Part shown: positions 1 through 8,768 of the stretch, in pieces
Numbering within the stretch: the first letter of the stretch is position 1
Layout of the letters: each line of letters begins with the position of its first letter
DNA from: Streptomyces violaceoruber
GTDB taxonomy: Bacteria > Actinomycetota > Actinomycetes > Streptomycetales > Streptomycetaceae
Direction of reading: 5' to 3'
NCBI GenBank assembly: GCA_000720805.1
Contig: JODI01000013.1
Coordinates: 62,001 to 126,000 of the forward strand
Length of the DNA: 64,000 nt
Notes under the pieces: generated by a model
What the model was told of the DNA's origin: nothing
The model's database searches: none
The model's input: only the letters and a program-made list of their open reading frames with translations
Made by a program: the position numbers and the translations under genes

Positions 1-959
1 ATCCGCGCCGGATCCCGGCCGGCCAGCACATTGGTGCCCTGCTCGACGGTGATGGGCCGCTCGGTGTTGTCCCGCAGGGTCACGCACGGCACGCCCAGCG
101 CGGTGGTCTCCTCCTGTATGCCGCCCGAGTCGGTCAGCACGAGGCGGGCGGAGTCCTGCAGGGCGATGAAGTCAAGGTATCCGGCGGGTGACACCAGCCG
201 GATACCTCCGGGGACGCCGATGTCGGCCAGTCGTCCTGCCGCCCGCGGGTGCACGGGCAGCAGGAGCGGGCAGCGGCCGGCGATCTCCCCAAGGGCCTTC
301 AGGAGTCCGGCGAGGACCTCGGGGTCGTCCACGTTGGCGGGACGGTGCAGGGTGACCAGGCCGTACTCGCCTGCGGTGAGGGCGTAGCGGCTGAGGACGT
401 CCGAGGCCCTGGCCCGTTCCAGGTTCGCCAGCAGCGTGTCGATCATGACGTTTCCGACCAGGTGGATCTGGTCGTCCCGGTACCCCTCCGCCCGCAGGTT
501 CTCGGCGGCGTCGGGCGAGGGGGCCAGCAGGTAGTCGCTGACGCGGTCGGTGGCGACGCGGTTGATCTCCTCCGGCATGCTCCAGTCGCGGCTGCGCAGG
601 CCGGCCTCGACGTGGGCGAGCAGCGGTCCGGCCTTGGCGGTGACCAGGGCGCAGCCCAGGGTGGAGTTGATGTCCCCCACCACGACGACGATGTCCGGGG
701 CGACCTCGGTGAGCAGCGGCTCGAACGCGGTCATCACGCGTGCCGTCTGCTCCGCGTGGGTGCCCGAGCCGACCCCGAGGAAGCGGTCGGGCGGACGTAT
801 GCCGAGGTCGGCGAAGAACACGTCGTTCATGGCCGGGTCGTAGTGCTGACCGGTGTGGACGAGGACCACCTCGGCGCCCCGGCGTTCCAGGGCGTCCATC
901 ACCGGTTTGATCTTCATGTAGTTGGGTCGCGCCCCGGCGACGCAGACGACTCGCGGCAT
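1..959 (-). CDS. wecB: UDP-N-acetylglucosamine 2-epimerase (non-hydrolysing), 3' end beyond window
   Basis: Converts UDP-GlcNAc to UDP-ManNAc in the cytoplasm, the first step toward UDP-ManNAcA. The protein begins MPRVVCVAGARPNYMKIKPV, the usual N-terminus of the family (GARPNxxK), followed by HTGQHYD, a VVGDINST segment, HVEAGLRS and PEEINR, then LVTLHRPANV and a C-terminal SGGIQEE nucleotide-binding motif, all in family order. About 320 residues are visible; the usual length is about 370, so only the C-terminus is missing past the left edge. The ATG overlaps the stop of the upstream dehydrogenase gene (TGATG), which fixes the start and implies translational coupling in one operon. Confidence 0.93.
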   Translation of the reverse strand, partial: MPRVVCVAGARPNYMKIKPVMDALERRGAEVVLVHTGQHYDPAMNDVFFADLGIRPPDRFLGVGSGTHAEQTARVMTAFEPLLTEVAPDIVVVVGDINSTLGCALVTAKAGPLLAHVEAGLRSRDWSMPEEINRVATDRVSDYLLAPSPDAAENLRAEGYRDDQIHLVGNVMIDTLLANLERARASDVLSRYALTAGEYGLVTLHRPANVDDPEVLAGLLKALGEIAGRCPLLLPVHPRAAGRLADIGVPGGIRLVSPAGYLDFIALQDSARLVLTDSGGIQEETTALGVPCVTLRDNTERPITVEQGTNVLAGRDPAR

Positions 960-2218
960 CAGAGCACCTCGATCGTGGGTCCGGACGACAGCCGCCGACG
1001 GCAGTCGAGGACCAGGGAGGCATGCTCGGTGATGAGTTCGTAGTCGAAGCTGTCGTGATCCGTGAGCAGGACCACCACGTCGGCGGCCGCCAGCTCCTCC
1101 GGTGCCGGTTCGACCCGCACCAGCCGGGTGTCCACCGGCAGGCTCTCGACGACGTGCGGGTCCGCCGCCCTGACCTGGGCCCCCATGTCGAGGAGCAGCT
1201 GGGAGATGCGCAGGGCGGGCGATTCGCGGGCGTCGCCGGTGTTCTTCTTGTACGCCAGGCCGAGCAGCAGGATGCGTGAGCCGTTCACGGAACGGCGTCG
1301 TTGGTTGAACAGGTCCGTGATGCGGCGCGTCACGTACTCGGGCATGTGGTTGTTGATGTCGTTGGCCAGTTCCACGAAGCGGAAGCTCTGGCCGAGTTCA
1401 CGCTGCACCCGCCAGGACAGGTACGAGGGGTCGATCGGCAGGCAGTGGCCGCCGACGCCCGGTCCCGGCGTGAACTTCATGAAGCCGAAGGGCTTGCTGG
1501 AGGCGGCGTCGATGGCCTGCCAGACGTCGATGTCGAGGTGGTGGGCGAACATCGCGATCTCGTTGACCAGCGCGATGTTCACATGCCGGAAGGTGTTCTC
1601 CAGCAGCTTGGCCAGTTCGGCCTCCTTGGGCGAACTCACCGGCACGGTGGTGTCGACGAGTTGCGCGTAGAAGTCCTGCACGGCCTGGAGCGAGGACGCG
1701 TTCACGCCGGATACGACTTTCGGGGTCTCCTTGAATCCCCAGACGGCGTTTCCGGGGTCGATCCGCTCCGGGCTGTAACCGAGGTGGAAGTCCGTGCCCG
1801 CGGTCAGGCCCGAGCCGTCCTCCAGGAGCGGGGCGAACAGTTCCTGGGTGGTGCCCGGGTAGGTGGTCGACTCCAGGACGACGGTGGCTCCCGGGCGCAG
1901 GTAGCGGGCCAGGGTGAGGGCCGATTCCCTGATGTAACGCAGGTCGGGAGTGCCCTCGTGCAGCGGGGTCGGCACGGTCACGACGGCGACGTCGAAACCA
2001 CCGCAGTCGCGGGCCGATTCGCTCGGGCGGTAGGCGCCGCGGTCCATGGCCGCGCGGATCCGCTCGGAGGAGACGTCCTCGACGAAGGACTCACCGGCGG
2101 CAAGGCTCTTGACCCGCCGGGAGTCGACGTCGTAGCCGATCACCTCGTGTCCGACCTCGGCGGCCCGGATGGCCAGTGGCAGTCCGACATATCCCTGTCC
2201 AACCACGACGACACGCAT
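959..2218 (-). CDS. wecC: UDP-N-acetyl-D-mannosamine dehydrogenase family (UDP-sugar 6-dehydrogenase)
   Basis: NAD-dependent four-electron oxidation of a UDP-hexose to the uronic acid; next to a 2-epimerase the likely reaction is UDP-ManNAc to UDP-ManNAcA. 419 residues, normal for the family. It starts MRVVVVGQGYVGLP (Rossmann GxGYVGLP), has the central helix motif KEAELAKLLENTFRHVNIA around residues 198-217, and the catalytic thiol segment GPGVGGHCLPIDP with Cys near 259. The open frame runs about 50 codons further upstream, but that extension is inside the next gene; the ATG overlaps the stop of the glycosyltransferase gene as TGATG. Family assignment is firm; the exact sugar is inferred from neighbours. 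Confidence 0.93.
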   Translation of the reverse strand: MRVVVVGQGYVGLPLAIRAAEVGHEVIGYDVDSRRVKSLAAGESFVEDVSSERIRAAMDRGAYRPSESARDCGGFDVAVVTVPTPLHEGTPDLRYIRESALTLARYLRPGATVVLESTTYPGTTQELFAPLLEDGSGLTAGTDFHLGYSPERIDPGNAVWGFKETPKVVSGVNASSLQAVQDFYAQLVDTTVPVSSPKEAELAKLLENTFRHVNIALVNEIAMFAHHLDIDVWQAIDAASSKPFGFMKFTPGPGVGGHCLPIDPSYLSWRVQRELGQSFRFVELANDINNHMPEYVTRRITDLFNQRRRSVNGSRILLLGLAYKKNTGDARESPALRISQLLLDMGAQVRAADPHVVESLPVDTRLVRVEPAPEELAAADVVVLLTDHDSFDYELITEHASLVLDCRRRLSSGPTIEVL

Positions 2219-2988
2219 CAGTGTCTCCTGTTCGCGGGAGCGGTCGACGGGGTGAGCCGGATGAGCTCTCGCGCCGTCATGAGGACGAAGGCAGCATTGG
2301 TGGTGAGATAGCGCCGGCCCAGGCGGCGCGGTTCCTGCAGTGCGCGGTAAAGCCACTCGGCTCCCCACCGCTGCCAGGACTCGGGGGCCCGCCTGGTGAC
2401 GCCCGCCAGGATGTCGAAGGAGCCGCCGACCCCGTGTACGACACGGGCGCCGGTGCGTGCGCCGTAGGCGGCGGTGAAGATCTCCTTCTTGGGCGAGGTC
2501 ATGCCGAGGAACAGCATCTGGGCGCCGCTGTGGGCGATCGCGCCCGCTATGGCCTCCTGCTGGGAATCCTCGAAGTAGCCGTTCCGGCTGCCCGCCACCT
2601 TCAAGCCGGGGAAGCGGTCGGCCACCCGGTGCAGCATCTGGTCCAGCACCTCCTCCTTGGCCCCGAGGAAGTACACGGACAGCCCTGCCGATTCGGCCTC
2701 GGCCAGCAGCCGCAGGAAGAGGTCGATTCCGGCCACCCGCTCCGGCAGTGGGGCGCGCAGGATCCGTCCGGCCCAGACCACGGCCTGACCGTCGGCGAGG
2801 ACGAGATCGCAGCCGGCCACGGCCCGGGCGAGCCGGTGGTCCCGCCGCATGTTCACCAGCTTCGCGGCGTTGACCACGCCGATCTCGAGCTGGTGGCCGT
2901 CGCGGACCGCTTCGAGGCAGCGCCGCACGGTCTCGTCCATGGTCAGCGGGTCCAGCTCGACCCCGAACAGGGTCTGACGCTGGTTCAT
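2218..2988 (-). CDS. WecG/TagA/CpsF family glycosyltransferase
   Basis: GT26-type transferase that adds a sugar (in WecG, ManNAcA; in TagA, ManNAc) to a polyprenyl-linked acceptor at the inner membrane face. 256 residues with the family motifs in order: NAAKLVNMRRD (about 40-50), LADGQAVVWAGR (about 64-75), GMTSPKKEIF (about 160), and VGGSFDILAGVTRRAP (about 188-203). The genes for epimerase and dehydrogenase follow directly, so the donor is probably UDP-ManNAcA or UDP-ManNAc. The start MNQRQTLFGV overlaps the stop of the upstream gene as ATGA. The last about 25 residues are basic and likely membrane-associating, as in TagA. Confidence 0.9.
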   Translation of the reverse strand: MNQRQTLFGVELDPLTMDETVRRCLEAVRDGHQLEIGVVNAAKLVNMRRDHRLARAVAGCDLVLADGQAVVWAGRILRAPLPERVAGIDLFLRLLAEAESAGLSVYFLGAKEEVLDQMLHRVADRFPGLKVAGSRNGYFEDSQQEAIAGAIAHSGAQMLFLGMTSPKKEIFTAAYGARTGARVVHGVGGSFDILAGVTRRAPESWQRWGAEWLYRALQEPRRLGRRYLTTNAAFVLMTARELIRLTPSTAPANRRH

Positions 2989-4151
2989 CTGCTGCCCCCG
3001 AGCCAGGCGTGAAGCATCCAGCCGAATTCGTACGGCCGGCACTCGCGGTCCACGGAGACGGGGCGGTAGACCCGGTCCAGGGACTTCAGCCGGAGGTTCG
3101 GCGCGACTCGCGTACCGAGTCCTCGGGCGGCTCGTACGGCCTTCTTCGGGTCGCCCCGGTAGACCTTGCGCCAGGTGACGCCGAGCTCGTCGAGGATCAA
3201 CGGCTCCCGGTGCTCCGGGCGGGCGGCCAGTTCCGGTACGTCCGTCATCCAGCGCAGCCCCTTGCGGACCGACGCGCCGAAGTCGGTGCCGCCGGCGTCG
3301 GCCAGGTCGAACAGGGCGGTCGGTGCCATCGCGTGCTGGTGGACGCTGTAGACCGGATAGCCCTCAACGACAGAGCCGGTGCGCGCGTCGTAGTGCCACC
3401 ACCACTGCCCGCCGTAGCCCTGCAGCTCGCAGATGCGCGCCGCGCACGCCTCGGACGCCGCCAGCGCCTCCGGATCGCCGTCGCCGTCGGCGTGTGCGCG
3501 GGCCAGTGCCTGCAGCGGATAGGTCTGGTCGGCGAAGCAGCTCACGTGCGCCCGGTACCAGGGCACCAGGCCGGGACCGGTGGCGTGCGGGAACAGCGGA
3601 CTGTCCCCGATCCGGGCCCGCAGCAGACGGCCGCGAGCCGCGGAGAAACGTCTCTCCACATCAACCGTGCTGCGCGCTGCAGCCAGGGCGGACAACACCC
3701 ATGCGGCCTCGACCGTGTACTGGGGCCGGTCCTCCTCGTCCAACGCTTCGACCCTCGCCACGGCGTCGGAGAGTTTGGGGTGCCCGGTCTCGGCGGCGGC
3801 CCAGGCGATGAGCGCCGCGTCACCGAGGTTGGTCACCGCGGGCAGTGACTCGACCAGCAGACCCGTGAACTCCTCGGCGGTACGCCCTCCGAGCACCGCG
3901 CGCTGGCGGTCCTCGGGCAGGAACCGGGCGCCCAGCACGGTGATGGCCGCGTACCGGGTGCTGGTCCCGCGCCGCTCCACGGTCCAGGAACCGTCGGGCG
4001 TCTTCCGCCCGGCCATGGTGAAGGCGAAGGCCTCACCGCCGGGGAGCAGCATCGACCCGAGTCCCGATTCGGCGACGGCGAGAAGTCGTTGGGCGAGCGC
4101 GAGCAGCGCAGGCTCCTCACGGCCGAGCGCCGCCAGACGTGTGGTGGTCAT
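2985..4151 (-). CDS. Hypothetical alpha/alpha-toroid-like protein in glycan operon
   Basis: I do not recognise a named family. The 388-residue product has no signal peptide or membrane helix. Its centre and C-terminus carry spaced aromatic and helix-pair segments such as GYGGQWWWHYDA, GYPVYSVHQHAMAPTALFDLAD and KGLRWM, which resemble alpha/alpha toroids (prenyltransferase/squalene-cyclase-like or six-hairpin folds). It is coupled to the downstream glycosyltransferase gene by an ATGA overlap, so a role in the same surface glycan is likely. Start is uncertain: ATG at 4151 (MTTTRLAALG) is used here; an in-frame ATG at 4184 (MDPQGGW) and a farther ATG at 4244 are also open. Confidence 0.75.
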   Translation of the reverse strand: MTTTRLAALGREEPALLALAQRLLAVAESGLGSMLLPGGEAFAFTMAGRKTPDGSWTVERRGTSTRYAAITVLGARFLPEDRQRAVLGGRTAEEFTGLLVESLPAVTNLGDAALIAWAAAETGHPKLSDAVARVEALDEEDRPQYTVEAAWVLSALAAARSTVDVERRFSAARGRLLRARIGDSPLFPHATGPGLVPWYRAHVSCFADQTYPLQALARAHADGDGDPEALAASEACAARICELQGYGGQWWWHYDARTGSVVEGYPVYSVHQHAMAPTALFDLADAGGTDFGASVRKGLRWMTDVPELAARPEHREPLILDELGVTWRKVYRGDPKKAVRAARGLGTRVAPNLRLKSLDRVYRPVSVDRECRPYEFGWMLHAWLGGSR

Positions 4152-4406
4152 CTTTTGGGCACACCAACCCCCCTGTGGGTCCATGTTTTTCCGCAGACTT
4201 GTGAGCGCCGCGGCGAACCAGGCCATGCGGCGTGACGCAGACATCAGGCGGCGGAGCGGCTGTCACTCCTCGCCTAAGACACGGGTGTCCCCACCACCCG
4301 GTACCCCCCCTGGGCACTGCCGGTTCGTGTGCTAACTGTGATCAGTCTGCACGGTTCGGACACATGTTATGCCTATAGATGTTCGATGCTTGGTGTTTTG
4401 GGAGAA

Positions 4407-5012
4407 TCAGGAGTTAACACGCTCGACGAGTTCGCCGTCCTTCTCGTCGTAGAGCGCGCCCGTCTCGGGGCACTCCCACCCACCCGGCTCGCCTTCCCGT
4501 TCGACCAGTCGCGCGCCGGCCCGGCCGACCCAGCCGATCCGGCGCGCCGGAACGCCGGCCACGAGCGCGAAGTCCGGCACATCCCGGGTCACCACGGCAC
4601 CGGCAGCGACCAGCGCCCACCGGCCGACGCGCACCGGCGCCACGCACACCGAACGGGCCCCCAGCGACGCCCCTTCGGCCAGCACCACCGCCACGGCCTC
4701 CCAGTCGCCACCGCGCTTCAGCCGGCCCTGCGGGTCCACGGAACGGGGGTAGTAGTCGTTGGTGAGAACCGCCGCCGGGCCGACGAACACCCCGTCACCG
4801 AGCACCGCGGGCTCGTAGACCAACGCGTAGTTCTGGAGCTTCACGTTGTCGCCGATCCGCACCCCCGGCCCGACATACGCTCCCCTGCCCACGACGCACC
4901 CGCTGCCCAGCCGGGCGTCCTCCCGTATCTGGGCCAGATCCCAGATCGTCGTCCCGTCACCGATGGTGGCCGTCTCGTCGACCTGGGCGGTCGGCTGAGT
5001 CCTGAAACTCAT
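4407..5012 (-). CDS. Left-handed beta-helix sugar N-acetyltransferase (WbpD/WlbB-like)
   Basis: 201 residues dominated by hexapeptide repeats (for example VDETATIGDGTTIWDLAQIRE, then ADARLGSGC, VGPGVRIGDN and LGDGVFVGPAAVLTND), giving the left-handed beta-helix of acyl-CoA-dependent transferases. The VLTNDYYPRS loop and a C-terminal VAGVPARRIGWVG segment match the group that N-acetylates 3-amino-sugar nucleotides such as UDP-2-acetamido-3-amino-glucuronate. A GAAAGG ribosome-binding site lies about ten bases before the ATG. It sits 255 bp upstream of the glycan operon on the same strand, so it may be its first gene or a separate unit. The family is firm, the substrate is not. Confidence 0.85.
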   Translation of the reverse strand: MSFRTQPTAQVDETATIGDGTTIWDLAQIREDARLGSGCVVGRGAYVGPGVRIGDNVKLQNYALVYEPAVLGDGVFVGPAAVLTNDYYPRSVDPQGRLKRGGDWEAVAVVLAEGASLGARSVCVAPVRVGRWALVAAGAVVTRDVPDFALVAGVPARRIGWVGRAGARLVEREGEPGGWECPETGALYDEKDGELVERVNS

Positions 5013-5635
5013 CTGGATGAACCTTTCTTCTCGTCGAGCGGAGCCGCCAACGTGACGGACCGCGTCGATCCGTACCTGCCGGCAGGGAGTGCCTCAGGAC
5101 GCCGCGCGTCGGGCGGGGAGCGGACCCGACCAAGACGGTATTGGTGGCCGGCGGGCCCGTCCGGGGTTCGCCGACCAGCCGGAGATCTTCGGGTCAGGAC
5201 GGACCAGGCCCTGCCTCTACCGCCGGTGCCGTAACGGACGCCGACACGCGCGGCGGCGGCGCGGGCGCACGCCCACTGGGCGCGCGTGGCCCCGGTTGGG
5301 CGCGCGCCCGCCGCTACCTGCCCGTGACGTCAGCATCCCCCACGTCCCGCACCGGGCCCTCCCCGACCGCAGGCCATCCGGCACCACCGTACAGAACCCT
5401 CTCTCACCAGTACGGACAAGTCACGGGTGCATCACCGGAAAACACAGTTCGCACCCCGCCTCCGGGAGCACCGCCGCAGCCGGTCGTGTCGGCCACCCCC
5501 GGACGGCTCCGCCCCACCCCGCCCCTGAAGCCGTGCCGGAACGGGCGGAAACAGTCCGATGTCAGGACATTTCGCCTCCGCCTGCGGCAGGTGGCCGATC
5601 GTCGGCACCTGCCGGGCAGGAAAGGTCGGTTCTCG
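5013..5635. other. Intergenic, no supported gene
   Basis: 623 bp between the stop of the XRE gene and the start of the acetyltransferase gene, both minus strand. It is open in several frames only because of its base composition; none of these frames shows a motif or a good start. The promoter of the acetyltransferase gene should lie at its left end. I see nothing else. Confidence 0.5.
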
Positions 5636-6472
5636 TTACGAGATGGCTCGGAGCCGGCCGTAGGGCTGGCGGCGGAGCTGGGCGACGGCCTGCGCCGTCC
5701 CCTCGTCCGCGGGGAGGAAGACGACCAGTTGTTGTGCGTCCGAGGACAGTTCGAGCGTCTCGCGGGACAGCTGAAGTTCGCATCCGGACGGGTGATTGAG
5801 CCGGAGAGCTCCGCGCTGGGGAATCAGGTGACGGTTCAGGCGGCGGGTGAAGTCGGGGCCGGCGGTGGAGGCCAGTTCTGCCGCCAACCACTCGGTGTTC
5901 TCCACGGACGGTCCGAGCCACAGGTCGAAGGCATATTCGTCCGCGACGTCGTCCCAGTCGGCGAAGAACGTCCGGGCGCGGGAGTCGGTGAACACGTAGC
6001 GGGTGAGGTTGGGGACCTCGGAGTCGAGCAGTCCGGTTCCGTTCGTTACCGATGCGAAGCCGCTGGTGTGGGCGAGGACATCGCCCAGCCGGTTGGTCAC
6101 GATGGCGATTCCCGGTTCGAGAAGGCGGAGTGTCTCCAGAACCGACGGCCGGACGTCGCGGCGGGGTGGTGCGGGCCGGGTGCGCGTGCAACATTCGCCG
6201 CCGGTGATCTTCGCGAGGTAGCGCAGATGGTTGCGTTCCGCGGGGTCGAGGCTGAGCGCATCCGCGAGCGCGTTCATCACCGCTGTCGAGGGATTGCGGT
6301 CGCGGCCCTGTTCCATACGGGTCAGGTATTCGACGCTGATGCCGGCCCGTGCGGCGAGATCCGAGCGTCGCAAACCCGGTGACCGGCGGCGGCCGTGAGT
6401 CGGCAGTCCCAGTGTTTCCGGCTGAACGCTGTCACGCTTGGCCCGGATGAAGTCCCCTAATGGCGTACCCAT
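5636..6472 (-). CDS. XRE-type regulator with MmyB-like C-terminal domain
   Basis: 278-residue transcription factor. Residues about 30-75 form a helix-turn-helix of the Cro/C1 class (RRSDLAARAGISVEYLTRMEQGRD, then NPSTAVMNALADAL). The remainder is the MmyB-like ligand-binding domain that Streptomyces proteins of this kind share (LDPAERNHLRYLAK, then the FFADWDDVADEYAFDLW and LNHPSGCELQLSRE regions). It is divergent from an FMN reductase gene 113 bp away, the usual arrangement for this family, so that oxidoreductase is its probable target. There is no clear ribosome-binding site; a TATTCT hexamer lies six bases before the ATG, which suggests a leaderless transcript. Confidence 0.92.
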   Translation of the reverse strand: MGTPLGDFIRAKRDSVQPETLGLPTHGRRRSPGLRRSDLAARAGISVEYLTRMEQGRDRNPSTAVMNALADALSLDPAERNHLRYLAKITGGECCTRTRPAPPRRDVRPSVLETLRLLEPGIAIVTNRLGDVLAHTSGFASVTNGTGLLDSEVPNLTRYVFTDSRARTFFADWDDVADEYAFDLWLGPSVENTEWLAAELASTAGPDFTRRLNRHLIPQRGALRLNHPSGCELQLSRETLELSSDAQQLVVFLPADEGTAQAVAQLRRQPYGRLRAIS

Positions 6473-6478
6473 GCCCTG

Positions 6479-6484
6479 AGAATA
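6479..6484 (-). promoter_or_regulatory. Putative -10 element for leaderless XRE mRNA
   Basis: On the minus strand TATTCT is followed by six bases (CAGGGC) and then the ATG of the XRE gene. This spacing would place the transcription start at the A of the start codon. No Shine-Dalgarno sequence competes with this reading. A matching -35 is not obvious. Confidence 0.4.
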
Positions 6485-6585
6485 CGGCGCGGCTCAGCGA
6501 CGGCGGGACTGCTCAGCCTGGCCCTGCGGGGGCCAGCCTGAGCACGGTCTGGTTGGAGCCGGGGCGTGGCCCCATCGTGGTGGGC

Positions 6586-7182
6586 ATGGAGAAGAACAAG
6601 CACAAGCTGGTGATCATCGTCGGAAGCGTCCGGGACGGGCGGTTCGGCCCGGTCGTGGCCTCGTGGGTGGCCGAACAGGCAGGAATGCACGGTGGTTTCG
6701 AGGTGGACGTCGTCGATCTGGCCGGGATCGACATCCCGTTGGAGCTCCCCGCGGCATCGCCGAAATCGGCAGGCGATGACTACCCCCGTCCCGCCGGGAT
6801 GGCGGCGCTGACTTCGGCTCTGCAGGACGCTGACGCGTTCATCGTGGTCACGCCGGAGTACAACCACAGCTATCCCGCGTCGTTGAAGGCGGCCATCGAC
6901 TGGCACTTCACGCAGTGGACGGCCAAGCCCGTCGGCTTCGTCAGTTACGGGGGCGCGGCCGGTGGCCGGCATGCGGTGCTGCACCTGGAGAACGTGCTGA
7001 CCGAGCTGCATGCGGTGACGATCCGCGACGGTCTCGCCTTTCCGAACTACTTCACGGCGTGGCAGGACGGTCGCCCCCTCGACCCTGAGGCTCCCGGCTA
7101 CACCAAGACGATGCTCGACCAGTTGGCCTGGTGGGCGGTCGCGCTCCGGGCGGCACGCGATGCCGCCCCCTACCCGGCGTGA
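6586..7182 (+). CDS. NADPH-dependent FMN reductase (flavodoxin-fold oxidoreductase)
   Basis: 198-residue flavoprotein. It begins MEKNKHKLVIIVGSVRDGRFG, the phosphate-binding loop of the FMN_red family, followed by a DAFIVVTPEYNHSYPASLKAAIDW segment, the signature that contacts the flavin, and GFVSYGGAAGGRHA. It probably reduces quinones, azo compounds or free FMN with NAD(P)H. The frame is open back to 6460, but the N-terminal extension is Gly/Pro-rich and outside the domain; the ATG at 6586 is preferred, although no strong ribosome-binding site precedes it. Divergent from the XRE/MmyB regulator, its likely controller. Confidence 0.9.
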   Translation: MEKNKHKLVIIVGSVRDGRFGPVVASWVAEQAGMHGGFEVDVVDLAGIDIPLELPAASPKSAGDDYPRPAGMAALTSALQDADAFIVVTPEYNHSYPASLKAAIDWHFTQWTAKPVGFVSYGGAAGGRHAVLHLENVLTELHAVTIRDGLAFPNYFTAWQDGRPLDPEAPGYTKTMLDQLAWWAVALRAARDAAPYPA

Positions 7183-7427
7183 GCGCGGTGACGAGGGCGT
7201 AACACCGCTCGGGGGCACCGGCATCGAGGAGGAGTCGCTCGACCGGCTCCGCACGCAAATGCCGGAGAGACGGCGGTTGCACGGGGCTCACCGGTCCGGC
7301 GCCCGGGACCGATCCCTGGGCCGTGGATTCCCGGCCGCCGGCCCGTCGTCGAAGGCTTCGGCGCCGGGTTGGGTTTCCGACTCCCGTTCAGGTCGCGGCC
7401 TCCGGTGACACCCTCCCGGCGCACCTC

Positions 7428-7895
7428 TCACGCCGACGACGCCCGCGCAGCCTTCCTGCCTGCCCTGGTCGAGGGTTTCCCACCCAGGGCAACGGTGAGC
7501 AAGGACAGCGTCCTCGTGAGTTCGCCATGGTCGTCGATGGCCTCCAGGAGGCGGGACTGCTCGGCCTGGACACGGTGTGCGGTGCGCCGGTGGAGGACGC
7601 CGCCACGGTCGGAGAGGTAGAGAAGGACCCGACGACGGTCGTCGGGATCGGGACGACGGTAGACGAGATTGTCGGCGACCATACGGTCGACGAGCTTGGT
7701 CAGGCTGGGCGCGGGCATGAGCGCGTACTCGGCGATCTCGGTCATCGGATGGCCCTCGCCGTCGGCGGCGATCGACAGGACGCGCCACTGCTCCACCGAG
7801 CAGCCTTCCTCCGTCAGCACGGCGGCGAGACGCTCGACGAGGCGCCGCTCGGCGTGGCTGAGCAGGTACGCGAGATCCTGCGATTCGGGCGGCAT
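7428..7895 (-). CDS. MarR family transcriptional regulator
   Basis: 155 residues. The winged-helix core is clear: LLSHAERRLVERLAAVLTEEG, then VEQWRVLSIAADGEGHPMTEIAEYALMPAPSLTKLVDRMVADNLVYRRPDPDDRRRVLLYLSDRG, which includes the recognition helix and the DxRR wing. The start at 7895 (MPPESQDLAYLL) has GGAAGG eight bases upstream. The frame stays open for 220 more codons; an alternative start near 8284 also has a good GAGGGGG site but would add a low-complexity, Arg-rich segment that is not part of the family, so it was not used. The partner gene is not evident: the reductase before it is convergent and the NCS1 permease lies 870 bp away, divergently. Confidence 0.9.
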   Translation of the reverse strand: MPPESQDLAYLLSHAERRLVERLAAVLTEEGCSVEQWRVLSIAADGEGHPMTEIAEYALMPAPSLTKLVDRMVADNLVYRRPDPDDRRRVLLYLSDRGGVLHRRTAHRVQAEQSRLLEAIDDHGELTRTLSLLTVALGGKPSTRAGRKAARASSA

Positions 7896-8768
7896 TACCG
7901 GGGTCCTTCCGGGCGGTCGACTGTGCGCGCACATGGACGAGTCGGGGCCTGCGGGGTCGCGTGCCACCAGGACCCGACATCGCTCCTCGTGGCGCCGTTG
8001 CGGGGGCCGGCAGCCTTGTGGGGGCCGTGGCGCGAGCCGGCCGCGCGTCTCGCGCTGACCAAGAGGGCGCTTGCGCTGGGAACGGGGGCTGTGCGCGAGG
8101 CACGGGGAACGGTCGCGTCCGAAGGGCCACGGCGCGCACTGCGGCCGTGCGGCAACCCTCTCGGGCAGTGGCTCCGCCCTGCGCGGGCGGACGTCCCCGT
8201 CTTCGCCGTCGTCGTCCAACTCGGACCTCCAGCCGCGTTCGCCGGTCAGCTCATCCCGGGCCGCTGCTCGGCGTGCCGTTGACATTACCCCCTCACGGAA
8301 ATAGTTTCTAGGGGAAGCATTGAGCCGGAGGGAGTCCCTGCCCGCACCGGGGGCGAAGCACGCCGCTCGGCCCGACCGCGCACACCCCCGCGGGCGACCA
8401 CGAGGCGGGCAGCCGGGCCCGGACCGCCGAACACCCCCAGCAGTCCACGCGGTTACAGAATTGACCACCTCGCCCGAATGACAGGCAGCCTCTCGCGAAC
8501 CCGGAACCAGTTCACCGCAGCCCCTGCCGTACGAGCCCGTCAAGCGCTCACACCGATCACCCAATACCCACCTCGGAGCATTCCGGATAACGCGGACTAT
8601 GCGACACGGAGGCTTTTAGCGCCTTTATCTACGCGCGTCGAATAAAGACAAAATAAAGCATCTTGTATTTAAAGGTCGTGAAATTTCGAGGAAACAAGAC
8701 GGCGGGAATGTTCCGTGACACCCGGGGTCCTCCGGGGTGTGACCTGGTGCGCGGAAGAGGGAAGTGCC
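7896..8768. other. Long divergent intergenic region between MarR and permease genes
   Basis: 873 bp without a supported gene. The right end (about 8600-8720) is strikingly AT-rich for this genome, with runs such as GAATAAAGACAAAATAAAG near 8639, and probably holds the permease promoter. A short hairpin (ACACCC paired with GGGTGT, 8718-8740) sits in the leader of the permease gene. A GAAATAGTTTCTAG element at 8298-8311 resembles half-sites bound by MarR proteins; this is only a suggestion. Confidence 0.5.

Noticed and set aside
8298..8311. MarR operator GAAATAGTTTCTAG
   Set aside because: Symmetry is incomplete and no second copy was found near the MarR gene.
7896..8564. Upstream in-frame extension of the MarR gene, with an alternative start near 8284 preceded by a good ribosome-binding site
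   Set aside because: The added segment is Arg/Pro-rich, unlike MarR proteins, and the internal start at 7895 has its own well-placed site.
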